Source: Thermoplasmata archaeon (GTDB lineage Archaea > Thermoplasmatota > Thermoplasmata > Thermoplasmatales > Thermoplasmataceae). Taken from it: a DNA stretch of 64,000 nt. Location: assembly GCA_021797555.1 (NCBI GenBank), contig JAJZZM010000013.1:62001-126000 (forward strand). The letters are read 5' to 3'. The position numbers and the translations under genes are program-made. Below, one piece after another: positions 57,071-64,000 of this stretch. Each line of letters opens with the position of its first letter. The first letter of the stretch is position 1. Under the pieces are notes generated by a model that did no database searches, had not been told where the DNA came from, and was given only the letters and a program-made list of their open reading frames with translations.

Positions 57071-57682
57071 TCATTTTACATTTTCAGCTATTGCTATATT
57101 TTTCCTTATTTTTTTAATCAATACCTTTATATGTTCTCCTTTTTTTACATTAGGTATATATATCGTATATTCTCCATAAAATGCATGGCCTTCCCCGGAT
57201 TTACCTATTTCTGAAACGGTTACATTATATGTTTTGCCTTCAAGTAGCTCATCTTCATTTTCCTTTATCTCCCTTATTACTTTTATAGGGTGCTGTGCAC
57301 CACATGCCTTACATACCAGCAAATATGTACGTCCAACCTTTTCAATTGTAGTGTCAGGGGAGTTGCATTCATAGCACAATACGTAGGTTGCCATATATTC
57401 GCTCATTTTTTCCCTTAAATCATCTTCACGGATTTTTCTATTAATAACCAACCGCCTTGATACTATATTTGCACCGATGCCGAACTTCTTTGTTAAATAT
57501 TTTGTTATGTCTTCTGGATTCCTGTTTAGCATATCTGCTATATCAAGAAAATTCCTTATTATAGTTGATTTCCCCTCATAAATAATTTCAGGGCTTGGTA
57601 CTTTCAATCTTTCCTCTGTTTTATTTTTCTGCGATAATACACCGGATGCCTCGTTTAATAATTTATTATAATCAAATTCCAT
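57071..57682 (-). CDS. eif2b: Translation initiation factor aIF2 beta fused to a TRAM domain
   Basis: Subunit of the heterotrimer that delivers initiator tRNA. The N-terminal core includes FLDIADMLNRNPEDITKYLT, and the zinc ribbon is CYECNS with VCKACGAQHP. After this comes a TRAM domain (YNVTVSEIGKSGEGHAFYGE, then YTIYIPNVKKGEHIKVLI), an RNA-binding beta-barrel. Such an addition is found in some euryarchaeal aIF2-beta proteins. The start at 57682 (MEFDYNKLLNEA) fits homologues; an in-frame ATG at 57697 also has a TATA-like stretch behind it. Confidence 0.92.
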   Translation of the reverse strand: MEFDYNKLLNEASGVLSQKNKTEERLKVPSPEIIYEGKSTIIRNFLDIADMLNRNPEDITKYLTKKFGIGANIVSRRLVINRKIREDDLREKMSEYMATYVLCYECNSPDTTIEKVGRTYLLVCKACGAQHPIKVIREIKENEDELLEGKTYNVTVSEIGKSGEGHAFYGEYTIYIPNVKKGEHIKVLIKKIRKNIAIAENVK

Positions 57683-57921
57683 AATATATGATTTCATACT
57701 TGTTTATTAATATTATTTAATTATATGCATATAAAATAAAATGTACACAATAATATTTTTTACAATAAAATGGTTATTTGTTATAATGATGTCAGACAAA
57801 CCTTTAATATAAGTTATTATTTTATATAATATATTAAAATTATTAAAATATAAACGTACACATTTAATTTTTTGTCAGTACAATAAAAATATATAAATAC
57901 TATGATATGTTAACAATAACT

Positions 57922-58299
57922 ATGAAAGAAAAAAATGAGAAACTTACATTAAGGATCTCAGATGATGAACTGGAAGAAATAGATAATTTTCTTTCAACCA
58001 ATGTTAATTTCACAAACAGATCAGAGTTTATAAGATTTGCTACAATGGAATATATAACAAATCAGAGAATAGGCATAATTACAAAAAATAATAGTGTACA
58101 CACAGAACCTATAATAGAAAAAACACTTTCTAAAGCTGTTAATTCAGGTTATTTTAAAAGCCTGGAGTCAGCATATGAGGAAATAATAAATGAAGCATGG
58201 AGAAAAAATTTGATATCATTACTTATAAATATGAGAATAAAGGAAATGGAAAAAATTCAAAAAACAATGGGGAACGAGGTGAAATATGATAAAATATGA
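57922..58299 (+). CDS. Ribbon-helix-helix (CopG/Arc-type) DNA-binding protein
   Basis: About 125 residues. The N-terminal ~45 form an RHH fold: KLTLRISDDELEEIDNFLST and RSEFIRFATMEYITN. The C-terminal ~80 residues (VNSGYFKSLESAYEEIINEA) are a helical domain not recognised, perhaps for partner binding. The start at 57922 has TATATAAATA about 26 bases before it; an in-frame ATG at 57907 fits less well. It overlaps the next gene by 14 bases. Its target is unknown and is probably its own operon (inferred). Confidence 0.8.
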   Translation: MKEKNEKLTLRISDDELEEIDNFLSTNVNFTNRSEFIRFATMEYITNQRIGIITKNNSVHTEPIIEKTLSKAVNSGYFKSLESAYEEIINEAWRKNLISLLINMRIKEMEKIQKTMGNEVKYDKI

Positions 58300-58777
58300 A
58301 GATTTACGTGATGCTATATCATCAAGCCAGATAGATTATTTTTCATTTATAACATGTGATAACAGGCTTTACAATAAAATACAGGATGGAATAAAAAATA
58401 TATCCTCATTTTATTATGTAGCAAACACAGCAAAAAAATATTATATAGAAGAATTTACGAATTATAATTATAAAAACAGTTACAATGATGATAATGTAAT
58501 TATAGAAAAGGGAGAAAAAGCAAAAAAATATAAATTTGTAAGATTATGTGGCCTTAATAATTTATCAGATAACCTTATTAATATAATATCAGATGCTGCA
58601 CTTTACGTATTTATTGATAATCAAAAAAATATATTTAATAATATATATAAATATATGGATGCCAGTAATATACCATATATAAAAATAGTATATTCTGGAA
58701 AATATCTGATAGATAATAAATACATTGCATCTCCAGAAAAATTATTTGAACATATATATAATAATTATTATTTATAA
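58286..58777 (+). CDS. Unknown partner protein of the RHH regulator
   Basis: A 163-residue protein with no recognised family. N-terminal YEDLRDAISSSQIDYFSFIT, the middle KKYKFVRLCGLNNLSDNLIN and the C-terminal ASNIPYIKIVYSGKYLIDNK could be an alpha/beta fold of the NTPase-like kind, but there is no P-loop. A clear ribosome site GAGGTGA at 58276-58282, six bases before the ATG counting from GAGG, and the overlap with the RHH gene show tight co-translation. Convergent with the ABC transporter operon by 10 bases. Confidence 0.6.
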   Translation: MIKYEDLRDAISSSQIDYFSFITCDNRLYNKIQDGIKNISSFYYVANTAKKYYIEEFTNYNYKNSYNDDNVIIEKGEKAKKYKFVRLCGLNNLSDNLINIISDAALYVFIDNQKNIFNNIYKYMDASNIPYIKIVYSGKYLIDNKYIASPEKLFEHIYNNYYL

Positions 58778-59658
58778 CTATCTTCTTTATTTATTATTGA
58801 AACGTATGTATTTTCAAGATTGTCATATTTCTCAACATAATCTATTTTTAAGCCCTCTTTTAATAAATCATTTATAACTTCATAGTTCTCAAAATTCTTA
58901 TTTTTCTCTATTATTATATAATCATTATCCATCGTATAATTAACTATTTTATTGCTTATAATTTTTATTTTATTTTCAGCAGTAATTTTTAGCAATTCTT
59001 TATTTTCATCCATTTTTGAGTCGTGGCCTATATTTCCCCTATTTATTATAATAGCCCTATCACATAATTCTCTTGCCTCATAAATTAAATGTGTGCTCAA
59101 TAATACCAGATGTTCCTTTGATATTTCTTTTATTAGTTCCCTTATGTCATACATGCCTTTGGGGTCAAGCCCAAAAGTTGGTTCATCAAGTATTACTATC
59201 TCAGGGCCTCCGAGTATCGCCACCGCCAATGCCAGTCTCTGTTTCATACCCCTTGAATAAGTTCCAGTTTTTCTGTTTACAAATTCTGTTATGTTTGTTA
59301 TATCCTTCAGGTTTTTAACATCCCTTAAATAATCATTTTTCGGTATTCCCTTGATTTTTCCAGTAAATTCAAGTATTTCATTGCCTGATAAATATGGATA
59401 AAATTCTGGTTGCTCTATTAATGACCCTACATATTTCATTGCCTTTTCAGGATACATTGCCACGTTTATATTGTTTATTTCAACTTTTCCGGACGTTGGC
59501 TTTATTATGTTAGTTGCAAGTTTTAGCATTGTTGTTTTTCCTGCACCATTAGGGCCTAATAAACCAACGCAACCATGGCCAGTAATATCAATGTTTATAT
59601 TGTTCAATGCAGTTAATTTGCCATATTTCTTTGTTAAAGAATCCATAAATATTTCCAT
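58768..59658 (-). CDS. ABC transporter ATP-binding protein
   Basis: A 296-residue ABC ATPase: Walker A LLGPNGAGKTTMLK, Q-loop LIEQPEFY, signature YSRGMKQRLALAVAI, Walker B VILDEPTFGLD and switch His in LLSTHL. The C-terminal tail is typical of ABC-2 exporters (CcmA type). It is the third gene of an operon; its start overlaps the permease stop by one base and AAGGAGGT (59665-59672 on minus) lies six bases before the ATG. Substrate unknown. Confidence 0.93.
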   Translation of the reverse strand: MEIFMDSLTKKYGKLTALNNINIDITGHGCVGLLGPNGAGKTTMLKLATNIIKPTSGKVEINNINVAMYPEKAMKYVGSLIEQPEFYPYLSGNEILEFTGKIKGIPKNDYLRDVKNLKDITNITEFVNRKTGTYSRGMKQRLALAVAILGGPEIVILDEPTFGLDPKGMYDIRELIKEISKEHLVLLSTHLIYEARELCDRAIIINRGNIGHDSKMDENKELLKITAENKIKIISNKIVNYTMDNDYIIIEKNKNFENYEVINDLLKEGLKIDYVEKYDNLENTYVSIINKEDSYK

Positions 59659-60476
59659 TATGAGACCTCCTTCCTTTCAAATAAAAACATGCCTATAATA
59701 AATGAAATAACCAAATAAATAATCATTACAAGCATTGCAAGCACTATGTCGCTAAATGGTGCAGGAGAAATGCTTGGTTTCGCTAAAAAATCCGTTGTAT
59801 TTATGTTCATATATACCCTATCTATTATCGTTGCTGCTTCATTTAATAGATAGGTAGGTGTTACCTTATACAATAATTCAATTATTAAAGAACCTGCCTC
59901 GAAAACTATGTAATATATTATAAAGACGCTTATGTATGCATATGTATTTTTATTAAAAATTGCGCTTATCATAAATGTTATTGACATTATAGATAATATA
60001 AAAAGGACCAAAAGACCCAGTGAATAATAGAAATCAATAGATGGTAGATTCTTAAAAAGGAAACCCAGTGTTCCCAGCTCAAATACTGTATAAATTGCGA
60101 TAATTATCAATGTAACTGTAACCGCAGCTAAATATTTCCCTATATATAATTTATACCTGTTTATTGGTAATGGGAAGATGTAATATGCAGTCTTATTCTC
60201 TATTTCACTGGATAATGCAGGTGATCCAAAAAACACAGATGCGAATACAGGTATATTTGCCAGGACAAATGTCCACAGAAAATAAAACAAAGTTTCCTTC
60301 AATGCTGGAGGCAATGATGTAGACCCTAAAAATCTGGGCAAATCATTTACATATTTTAATGAAAAATATGTCATCATTACACTTATTACTATTATCAAAA
60401 ACAGCATTAAATAAAAGCTCTTTGATCTGTAATAATTTTTTATGTATTGAAGATAAATTGTAGATAACTTAGACAT
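59658..60476 (-). CDS. ABC-2 type permease
   Basis: A 272-residue membrane protein with six hydrophobic segments, such as FYLMLFLIIVISVMMTYFSL and ISVFIIYYIVFEAGSLII. It has the ABC-2 exporter layout, with the conserved loop ENKTAYYIFPLPINRYKLYI. Partner of the ATPase encoded downstream. Ten bases behind the sequon-rich protein gene, in one operon. Confidence 0.88.
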   Translation of the reverse strand: MSKLSTIYLQYIKNYYRSKSFYLMLFLIIVISVMMTYFSLKYVNDLPRFLGSTSLPPALKETLFYFLWTFVLANIPVFASVFFGSPALSSEIENKTAYYIFPLPINRYKLYIGKYLAAVTVTLIIIAIYTVFELGTLGFLFKNLPSIDFYYSLGLLVLFILSIMSITFMISAIFNKNTYAYISVFIIYYIVFEAGSLIIELLYKVTPTYLLNEAATIIDRVYMNINTTDFLAKPSISPAPFSDIVLAMLVMIIYLVISFIIGMFLFERKEVS

Positions 60477-60485
60477 ATTATCACA

Positions 60486-61364
60486 TTACTTTTTAATATT
60501 TATGCTTTTAAGGATATTGATAATATTGTGGAATCCAACATCTATTTCAATTGTGACATTGTTTTTATTTTCTGTTATCACAGGTTTTGATATATTCATA
60601 TTTGTTATGTTGGATATACCTGATATGTTTGTTAATTTTGTATTATTTAATTCTTCAAGAATAGTTAACTCAGCCTCGAATTTAGTTATATTTTGCTCAA
60701 AGTTAGTCATGTTATAGGGAGTTATATTTATAAACGTATTATTATTTGTTGAATTTACTGTAATATAATTTATATTCATGGATTTATTTTTTAATGCATA
60801 ATACATTGATAAGTTCTGGTTTATGTTTATATAACTATCAAGGCTATGTGCATTTTTATTATCCTTATTTGCTATTATTGAGTTATTTATGGCATTATGT
60901 TCCCCCATAACAACATATTTATCTGAAATTAAATAAAAGTAAAGGTTCATTGTTTCATTTGTAACATTTTTATTGCCGATAAACTGTGATAGTATAAGGT
61001 TAACGCTTACATTTTTTGCCTCAAATACTGTAACACCTTTATACGTACTGCTTGTTAAATTTATATTGCTATTCAGGGATGAATTATCGCTTATTGCATA
61101 GCTAACATAATTATTATTTATTATATTATCGTTGGATGCATTTAATACAATTCCAAATGAATTATCATCATAGAATATGTAATATAATGAATTATTCTCA
61201 TTCACTGTTGATATAAAAGTTGAATTGCCCGGTATATATTCCATAGGGTTATATGTATTAGCCTGATTTGATGTATTAAAATACTGGTACGCGTAATATC
61301 CAGCAGGTGCAATAATGGCTGCTGAAACCAGGATAATAATAATTTTTAATATTATAGGTTTCAT
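60486..61364 (-). CDS. Membrane-anchored, sequon-rich extracellular protein
   Basis: A 292-residue protein with an N-terminal hydrophobic anchor (IILKIIIILVSAAIIAPAGY) and a long polar outside region very rich in Asn, Ser and Thr. I count about twenty N-glycosylation sequons N-x-S/T, for example NST, NLT, NVS, NKS and NIT. There is no recognisable enzyme domain. It is probably a glycosylated surface protein exposed to the acid medium. First gene of the operon with the ABC exporter, so it may be an accessory or a substrate-side part. Confidence 0.7.
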   Translation of the reverse strand: MKPIILKIIIILVSAAIIAPAGYYAYQYFNTSNQANTYNPMEYIPGNSTFISTVNENNSLYYIFYDDNSFGIVLNASNDNIINNNYVSYAISDNSSLNSNINLTSSTYKGVTVFEAKNVSVNLILSQFIGNKNVTNETMNLYFYLISDKYVVMGEHNAINNSIIANKDNKNAHSLDSYININQNLSMYYALKNKSMNINYITVNSTNNNTFINITPYNMTNFEQNITKFEAELTILEELNNTKLTNISGISNITNMNISKPVITENKNNVTIEIDVGFHNIINILKSINIKK

Positions 61365-61458
61365 TATTAATCTCTATCGTTAATTCTATATAAATACTTT
61401 ATTAATTAAAGATTAATAAAAATGAATAGTTAAATATAAAAAAACAATATAGGTGTGA

Positions 61459-61533
61459 GCTCCGGTGGTGTAGCCAGGCCAAGCATTAGGGACTCTCAAT
61501 CCCCCGACTCGGGTCCAAATCCCGGCCGGAGCA
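61459..61533 (+). tRNA. tRNA-Glu (anticodon CTC)
   Basis: A 75-nt tRNA: acceptor GCTCCGG/CCGGAGC, discriminator A, D-arm region GGTGTAGCCAGGCCAAGC. The anticodon loop CT-CTC-AA sits between AGGGA and TCCCC (one A-C mismatch at the outer pair), giving anticodon CTC. T arm CGGGTCCAAATCCCG. It aligns with the general archaeal tRNA-Glu. CCA is not encoded. Confidence 0.93.
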
Positions 61534-61614
61534 TCCGGTAACGGCATATTTAAATATTTTATTAATTATATATAATTTTTATTTATAAAATATCACCAAT
61601 TTATCAATACATCA

Positions 61615-62298
61615 TTACTGGGAAAAGCCATAATTGGATATTTCCCGCAATGATTTTTTATCCCCTGGAACTGATAACAGTATACCGTACAAATTATAGC
61701 ATTTCAAAGATTCAATATAATTGTCTAATTCCTTAATTCTTATATATGGCTGTTTTATTCTTTCAAGTATATTCTTATTTTTATCTGTGCCTATTATAAT
61801 ATATGGCATTAATCTTTTTGTTTCAATACTATTTAATAATGATATATTATTAAAATTCACACACAGGAACATATCAGCATTTAATCTTAACCTTTTTTCT
61901 ATTTCCGTTTTATTTTTGTTAAAACTTATTATTAAACCGGATCTCACATCCCTTGATAAACTTATTTTCAATGCATTTTCCGATGTTAAATCATTAATTT
62001 TGTTACCATATAAAGGATCATCGCCCTGTGTAAAAATTATTGAGGAATTTATAGATTTAGCCGCCTTTATTATAGATATTAATTTCAATTCATTTATATC
62101 TATTAAGCGCTGGTTCATTATAATCTCCTTATCGTTATAATAATCTCTTATTATGTAACCTATAAGTTCAGGAGGCATTGTTGGGTATCCTAAAGGATTG
62201 TCGGGTATATCAAATCCATCAAATGCCTCTAAATACTTTATATACTCCTTTAATTTATTTATATTGGACGAAGGATAAATCTCTGCATATATTTTCAT
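61615..62298 (-). CDS. Methylenetetrahydrofolate reductase-like TIM-barrel protein
   Basis: A 227-residue protein related to the MTHFR barrel: AFDGFDIPDNPLGYPTMPPE, then EIIMNQRLIDINELKLISII, AAKSINSSIIFTQGDDPLYG and FLCVNFNN match, respectively, the pterin/flavin region, the R-D-N strand and the TGD-type loop of known MTHFR-like proteins. It is shorter than full-length MTHFR (about 290), which would trim the C-terminus. The pterin or flavin substrate is not shown. It stands alone. Confidence 0.55.
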   Translation of the reverse strand: MKIYAEIYPSSNINKLKEYIKYLEAFDGFDIPDNPLGYPTMPPELIGYIIRDYYNDKEIIMNQRLIDINELKLISIIKAAKSINSSIIFTQGDDPLYGNKINDLTSENALKISLSRDVRSGLIISFNKNKTEIEKRLRLNADMFLCVNFNNISLLNSIETKRLMPYIIIGTDKNKNILERIKQPYIRIKELDNYIESLKCYNLYGILLSVPGDKKSLREISNYGFSQ

Positions 62299-62378
62299 TC
62301 ATTACCTATTAGTATATCAATAATATAAGTTTTTGGTATAATAGATAAAAAAACACTAGGTTTAATTTAAAATTATCA

Positions 62379-62960
62379 TTAATAATTAATTATATGTGGT
62401 TCAGTTAATTTTTTTGATATTAAATTTATCAACCGTATGGATTTATCCTTTGAAACGTTTGCAACTGCTCCCTGTGTGGATATTGCACAGTCATTTTCTT
62501 TCATTTCATTAAATGTTAAAATATTATATGTTAAATTATAAATATCCTTAATAATATAATTATACCCCTTTTCCTTTTTTTCTTGTATTGTTTCATCCTT
62601 TATGTTTTTAATACTGCCAAAAAACCACATATCAGAAAAATATATCTTAATCGGCCTCAATCCTTCCGGTGTAAAAGCACCATCATACGGTTCATTTTCT
62701 ATTATTTTTTTATCCTTTAATACCCCTATGCCTATTATGCCTGTTTTTATTGAATTATCCAATGGCAGATATTCCTGCTTCATTGAATGGAATACAAAAA
62801 CATCATTACCTTTAAAGGAATTATAAAATTTTATTGTTTTATCATATCTCCTGAATCCCCATGATTCTGTGTTTAATGCCTTTAACCAGTCACATGGCGG
62901 GCCCGTAATCTTTTTTATACCATTGCTTGATGCAAGCTTTATTAATTCTTTTTCGTCCAT
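62379..62960 (-). CDS. PUA/EVE-superfamily-like protein, unknown
   Basis: A 193-residue protein. The middle (GNDVFVFHSMKQEYLPLDNS; GIIGIGVLKDKKI; RPIKIYFSDMWFFGSIKNIK) resembles the EVE/PUA-like fold, which binds modified nucleotides or RNA. The Cys-Asp-Trp near residue 23 (PPCDWLKAL) is not a family signature. I cannot confirm the family from sequence alone. Alone, on the strand opposite the Nudix-UDG gene. Confidence 0.45.
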   Translation of the reverse strand: MDEKELIKLASSNGIKKITGPPCDWLKALNTESWGFRRYDKTIKFYNSFKGNDVFVFHSMKQEYLPLDNSIKTGIIGIGVLKDKKIIENEPYDGAFTPEGLRPIKIYFSDMWFFGSIKNIKDETIQEKKEKGYNYIIKDIYNLTYNILTFNEMKENDCAISTQGAVANVSKDKSIRLINLISKKLTEPHIINY

Positions 62961-63028
62961 TTTTTAATATAAGTTTATATTTTAAAAATATTATGTAAAA
63001 TTATATAATATAATTCAATTAAGATATA

Positions 63029-63985
63029 ATGAGGAAAGAATTCAGTTATGGAATAATAATATATTCATACGATAATAATGAGGTTAAATATTTATTATTA
63101 AAAAGAAATGAAGGATGGCTTGATTTTCCAAAAGGGCATATAGAAACTGGAGAAGATGAATATGCCGCGGCATTAAGGGAAACATTTGAGGAAACAGGAA
63201 TAAAACTAAGTACGGGAGATCTGGATGAAAATTTTGAATATACAATAAAATATAGTTTTACATATGATGGTGAAGATATATTTAAGAACGTTAAAATGTT
63301 TATGGCAGAAATAAATTATAATAATATAATACGGATATCACATGAACACGCTGGATTTTTATGGTTAAATTATGATGAAGCAATGTTCAATTTGAGTTAT
63401 AATGACCAGAAGAATATGCTAAAATATGCAGATGGATATATAGCAAAAAAGGAAAAAATAAATGAACTAGATAATAATTATTCAGAATTATGCAACAGGA
63501 ATGACTGGCATCTGAGCAAAAATTTTGTACCAGGGAATGGAAATTTAAACGCAAAAGTATTTATTGTGGGGCAGGCCCCTGGAAAAAATGAGGATATACA
63601 GAAAAAGCCATTTGTTGGGAGGAGCGGGAAATTATTAACGGAATTGCTTGAAAATAATGGCATAAAAAGGAAGACCGTTTATATAACAAGTGTTGTCCAG
63701 TTTTATCCACCTGATAACCGGATTCCGGATAAAAATGAAATAAATATATGCCTGCCGTTTTTGAGAAAGCAGATAGATATAATAGATCCCGAAATTATTG
63801 TATTATTAGGTTCTGTTGCAATGCAGTCATTAACGTCAATTAAAAATGTAATGAACAACCATGGCAAATTTATAGATAATTTATATTTTATAACACTCCA
63901 TCCAGCCGCTGCATTGCGCAATCCTGCAAACCTTAAAATTATGGAATCTGATTTTAAAAAACTTAAGGAAATAATAAATCAATAA
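63029..63985 (+). CDS. Fusion of a Nudix hydrolase and a family 4-type uracil-DNA glycosylase
   Basis: A 318-residue fusion. Residues 1-140 are a Nudix domain (Ap4A hydrolase-like): box GHIETGEDEYAAALRETFEE with TG following. Residues 150-318 are a UDG of the family 4 (and perhaps 5) type: FIVGQAPGKNEDI (motif 1), KPFVGRSGKLL, and LHPAAALRNPA (motif with catalytic-side His). Of the four Fe-S cysteines of family 4, only Cys155 and Cys241 are present; the second and third sites are Asn158 and Phe225. TTATATAATA lies 25 bases before the ATG. Both activities fit nucleotide pool cleaning and uracil excision (inferred). Confidence 0.88.
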   Translation: MRKEFSYGIIIYSYDNNEVKYLLLKRNEGWLDFPKGHIETGEDEYAAALRETFEETGIKLSTGDLDENFEYTIKYSFTYDGEDIFKNVKMFMAEINYNNIIRISHEHAGFLWLNYDEAMFNLSYNDQKNMLKYADGYIAKKEKINELDNNYSELCNRNDWHLSKNFVPGNGNLNAKVFIVGQAPGKNEDIQKKPFVGRSGKLLTELLENNGIKRKTVYITSVVQFYPPDNRIPDKNEINICLPFLRKQIDIIDPEIIVLLGSVAMQSLTSIKNVMNNHGKFIDNLYFITLHPAAALRNPANLKIMESDFKKLKEIINQ

Positions 63986-64000
63986 ATACTTTTATTTTTT

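Noticed and set aside
1-64000. CRISPR array
   Set aside because: No regularly spaced short repeats were found by eye; the direct repeats at 11.1 and 13.2 kb are two long copies only.

Overview
The window is a stretch of archaeal chromosome, very AT-rich, with ATA and AGG/AGA codons favoured. The gene set (transcription factor S, L15e, RfcL, aIF2-beta, Pop5, SRP54 plus 7S RNA, CTP-dependent riboflavin kinase, CobY, geranylgeranyl reductase, class II HMG-CoA reductase) and the TPP riboswitch in front of an MFS carrier point to the Thermoplasmatales, most like the low-GC acidophiles (Picrophilus, Ferroplasma or Acidiplasma type). I cannot fix the genus from sequence alone. Genes are densely packed, and many first-in-operon starts sit about 25 bases behind a TATA-like box, which implies leaderless mRNAs. 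Inner operon genes more often carry GGTGA- or GGAGG-type ribosome sites.

Layout. 0-5.7 kb: a SufR-like regulator, a cobalamin pair (cbiG, cbiA) with an overlapping phosphodiesterase gene, and a TPP riboswitch with its carrier. 5.7-13.8 kb is the accessory part: a 1271-residue DUF4011/SF1 helicase/Vsr-like nuclease protein (Hhe-like defence candidate) whose last codons run into the 3' end of a tRNA-Ser; an Lrp/AsnC regulator divergent from an asparagine synthetase; then an AAA_14/DUF4143 ATPase between two copies of a ~155-bp direct repeat made from the 3' end of the synthetase gene; then two broken membrane-protein fragments and a second tRNA-Ser. 13.8-34.9 kb is mostly housekeeping: CoA-binding protein, TFS, SRP54, GGR with a ferredoxin, Nth, HtpX, CarAB, PurEK, PheS, a PIN-ATPase-KH protein, a flippase, RfcL, Pop5, L15e, tRNA-Ser(UGA).

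35-47 kb: small unknown proteins, an HD phosphohydrolase beside the SRP RNA, CobY, UbiD, an HxlR/membrane-protein pair, an IS1341-type (IS605 family, tnpB only) element with a single frameshift, tRNA-Thr, a DUF1015/Nfo pair and a TrmB regulator. 47-64 kb: CoaBC, HMG-CoA reductase with a TPR protein, PyrBI, Dph6-like ligase, a GT2 enzyme, RibK, PIN/aIF2-beta(TRAM), a ribbon-helix-helix protein with an unknown partner, an ABC exporter with a sequon-rich surface protein, tRNA-Glu, and a Nudix-uracil-DNA-glycosylase fusion.

Genes that work together: CarAB with PyrBI (pyrimidines), PurE-PurK (purines), HMGR and GGR (isoprenoid lipids), SRP54 with 7S RNA (membrane targeting), CbiG/CbiA/CobY (cobalamin), and Nth, Nfo and UDG (base excision repair). 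No CRISPR array was seen. The less ordinary content is the tRNA-bounded 5.7-13.8 kb region, the IS605-type relics at 14.6, 42.2-43.7 and possibly 51.9 kb, the RHH/unknown pair at 57.9 kb, and the Nudix-UDG fusion at 63 kb.
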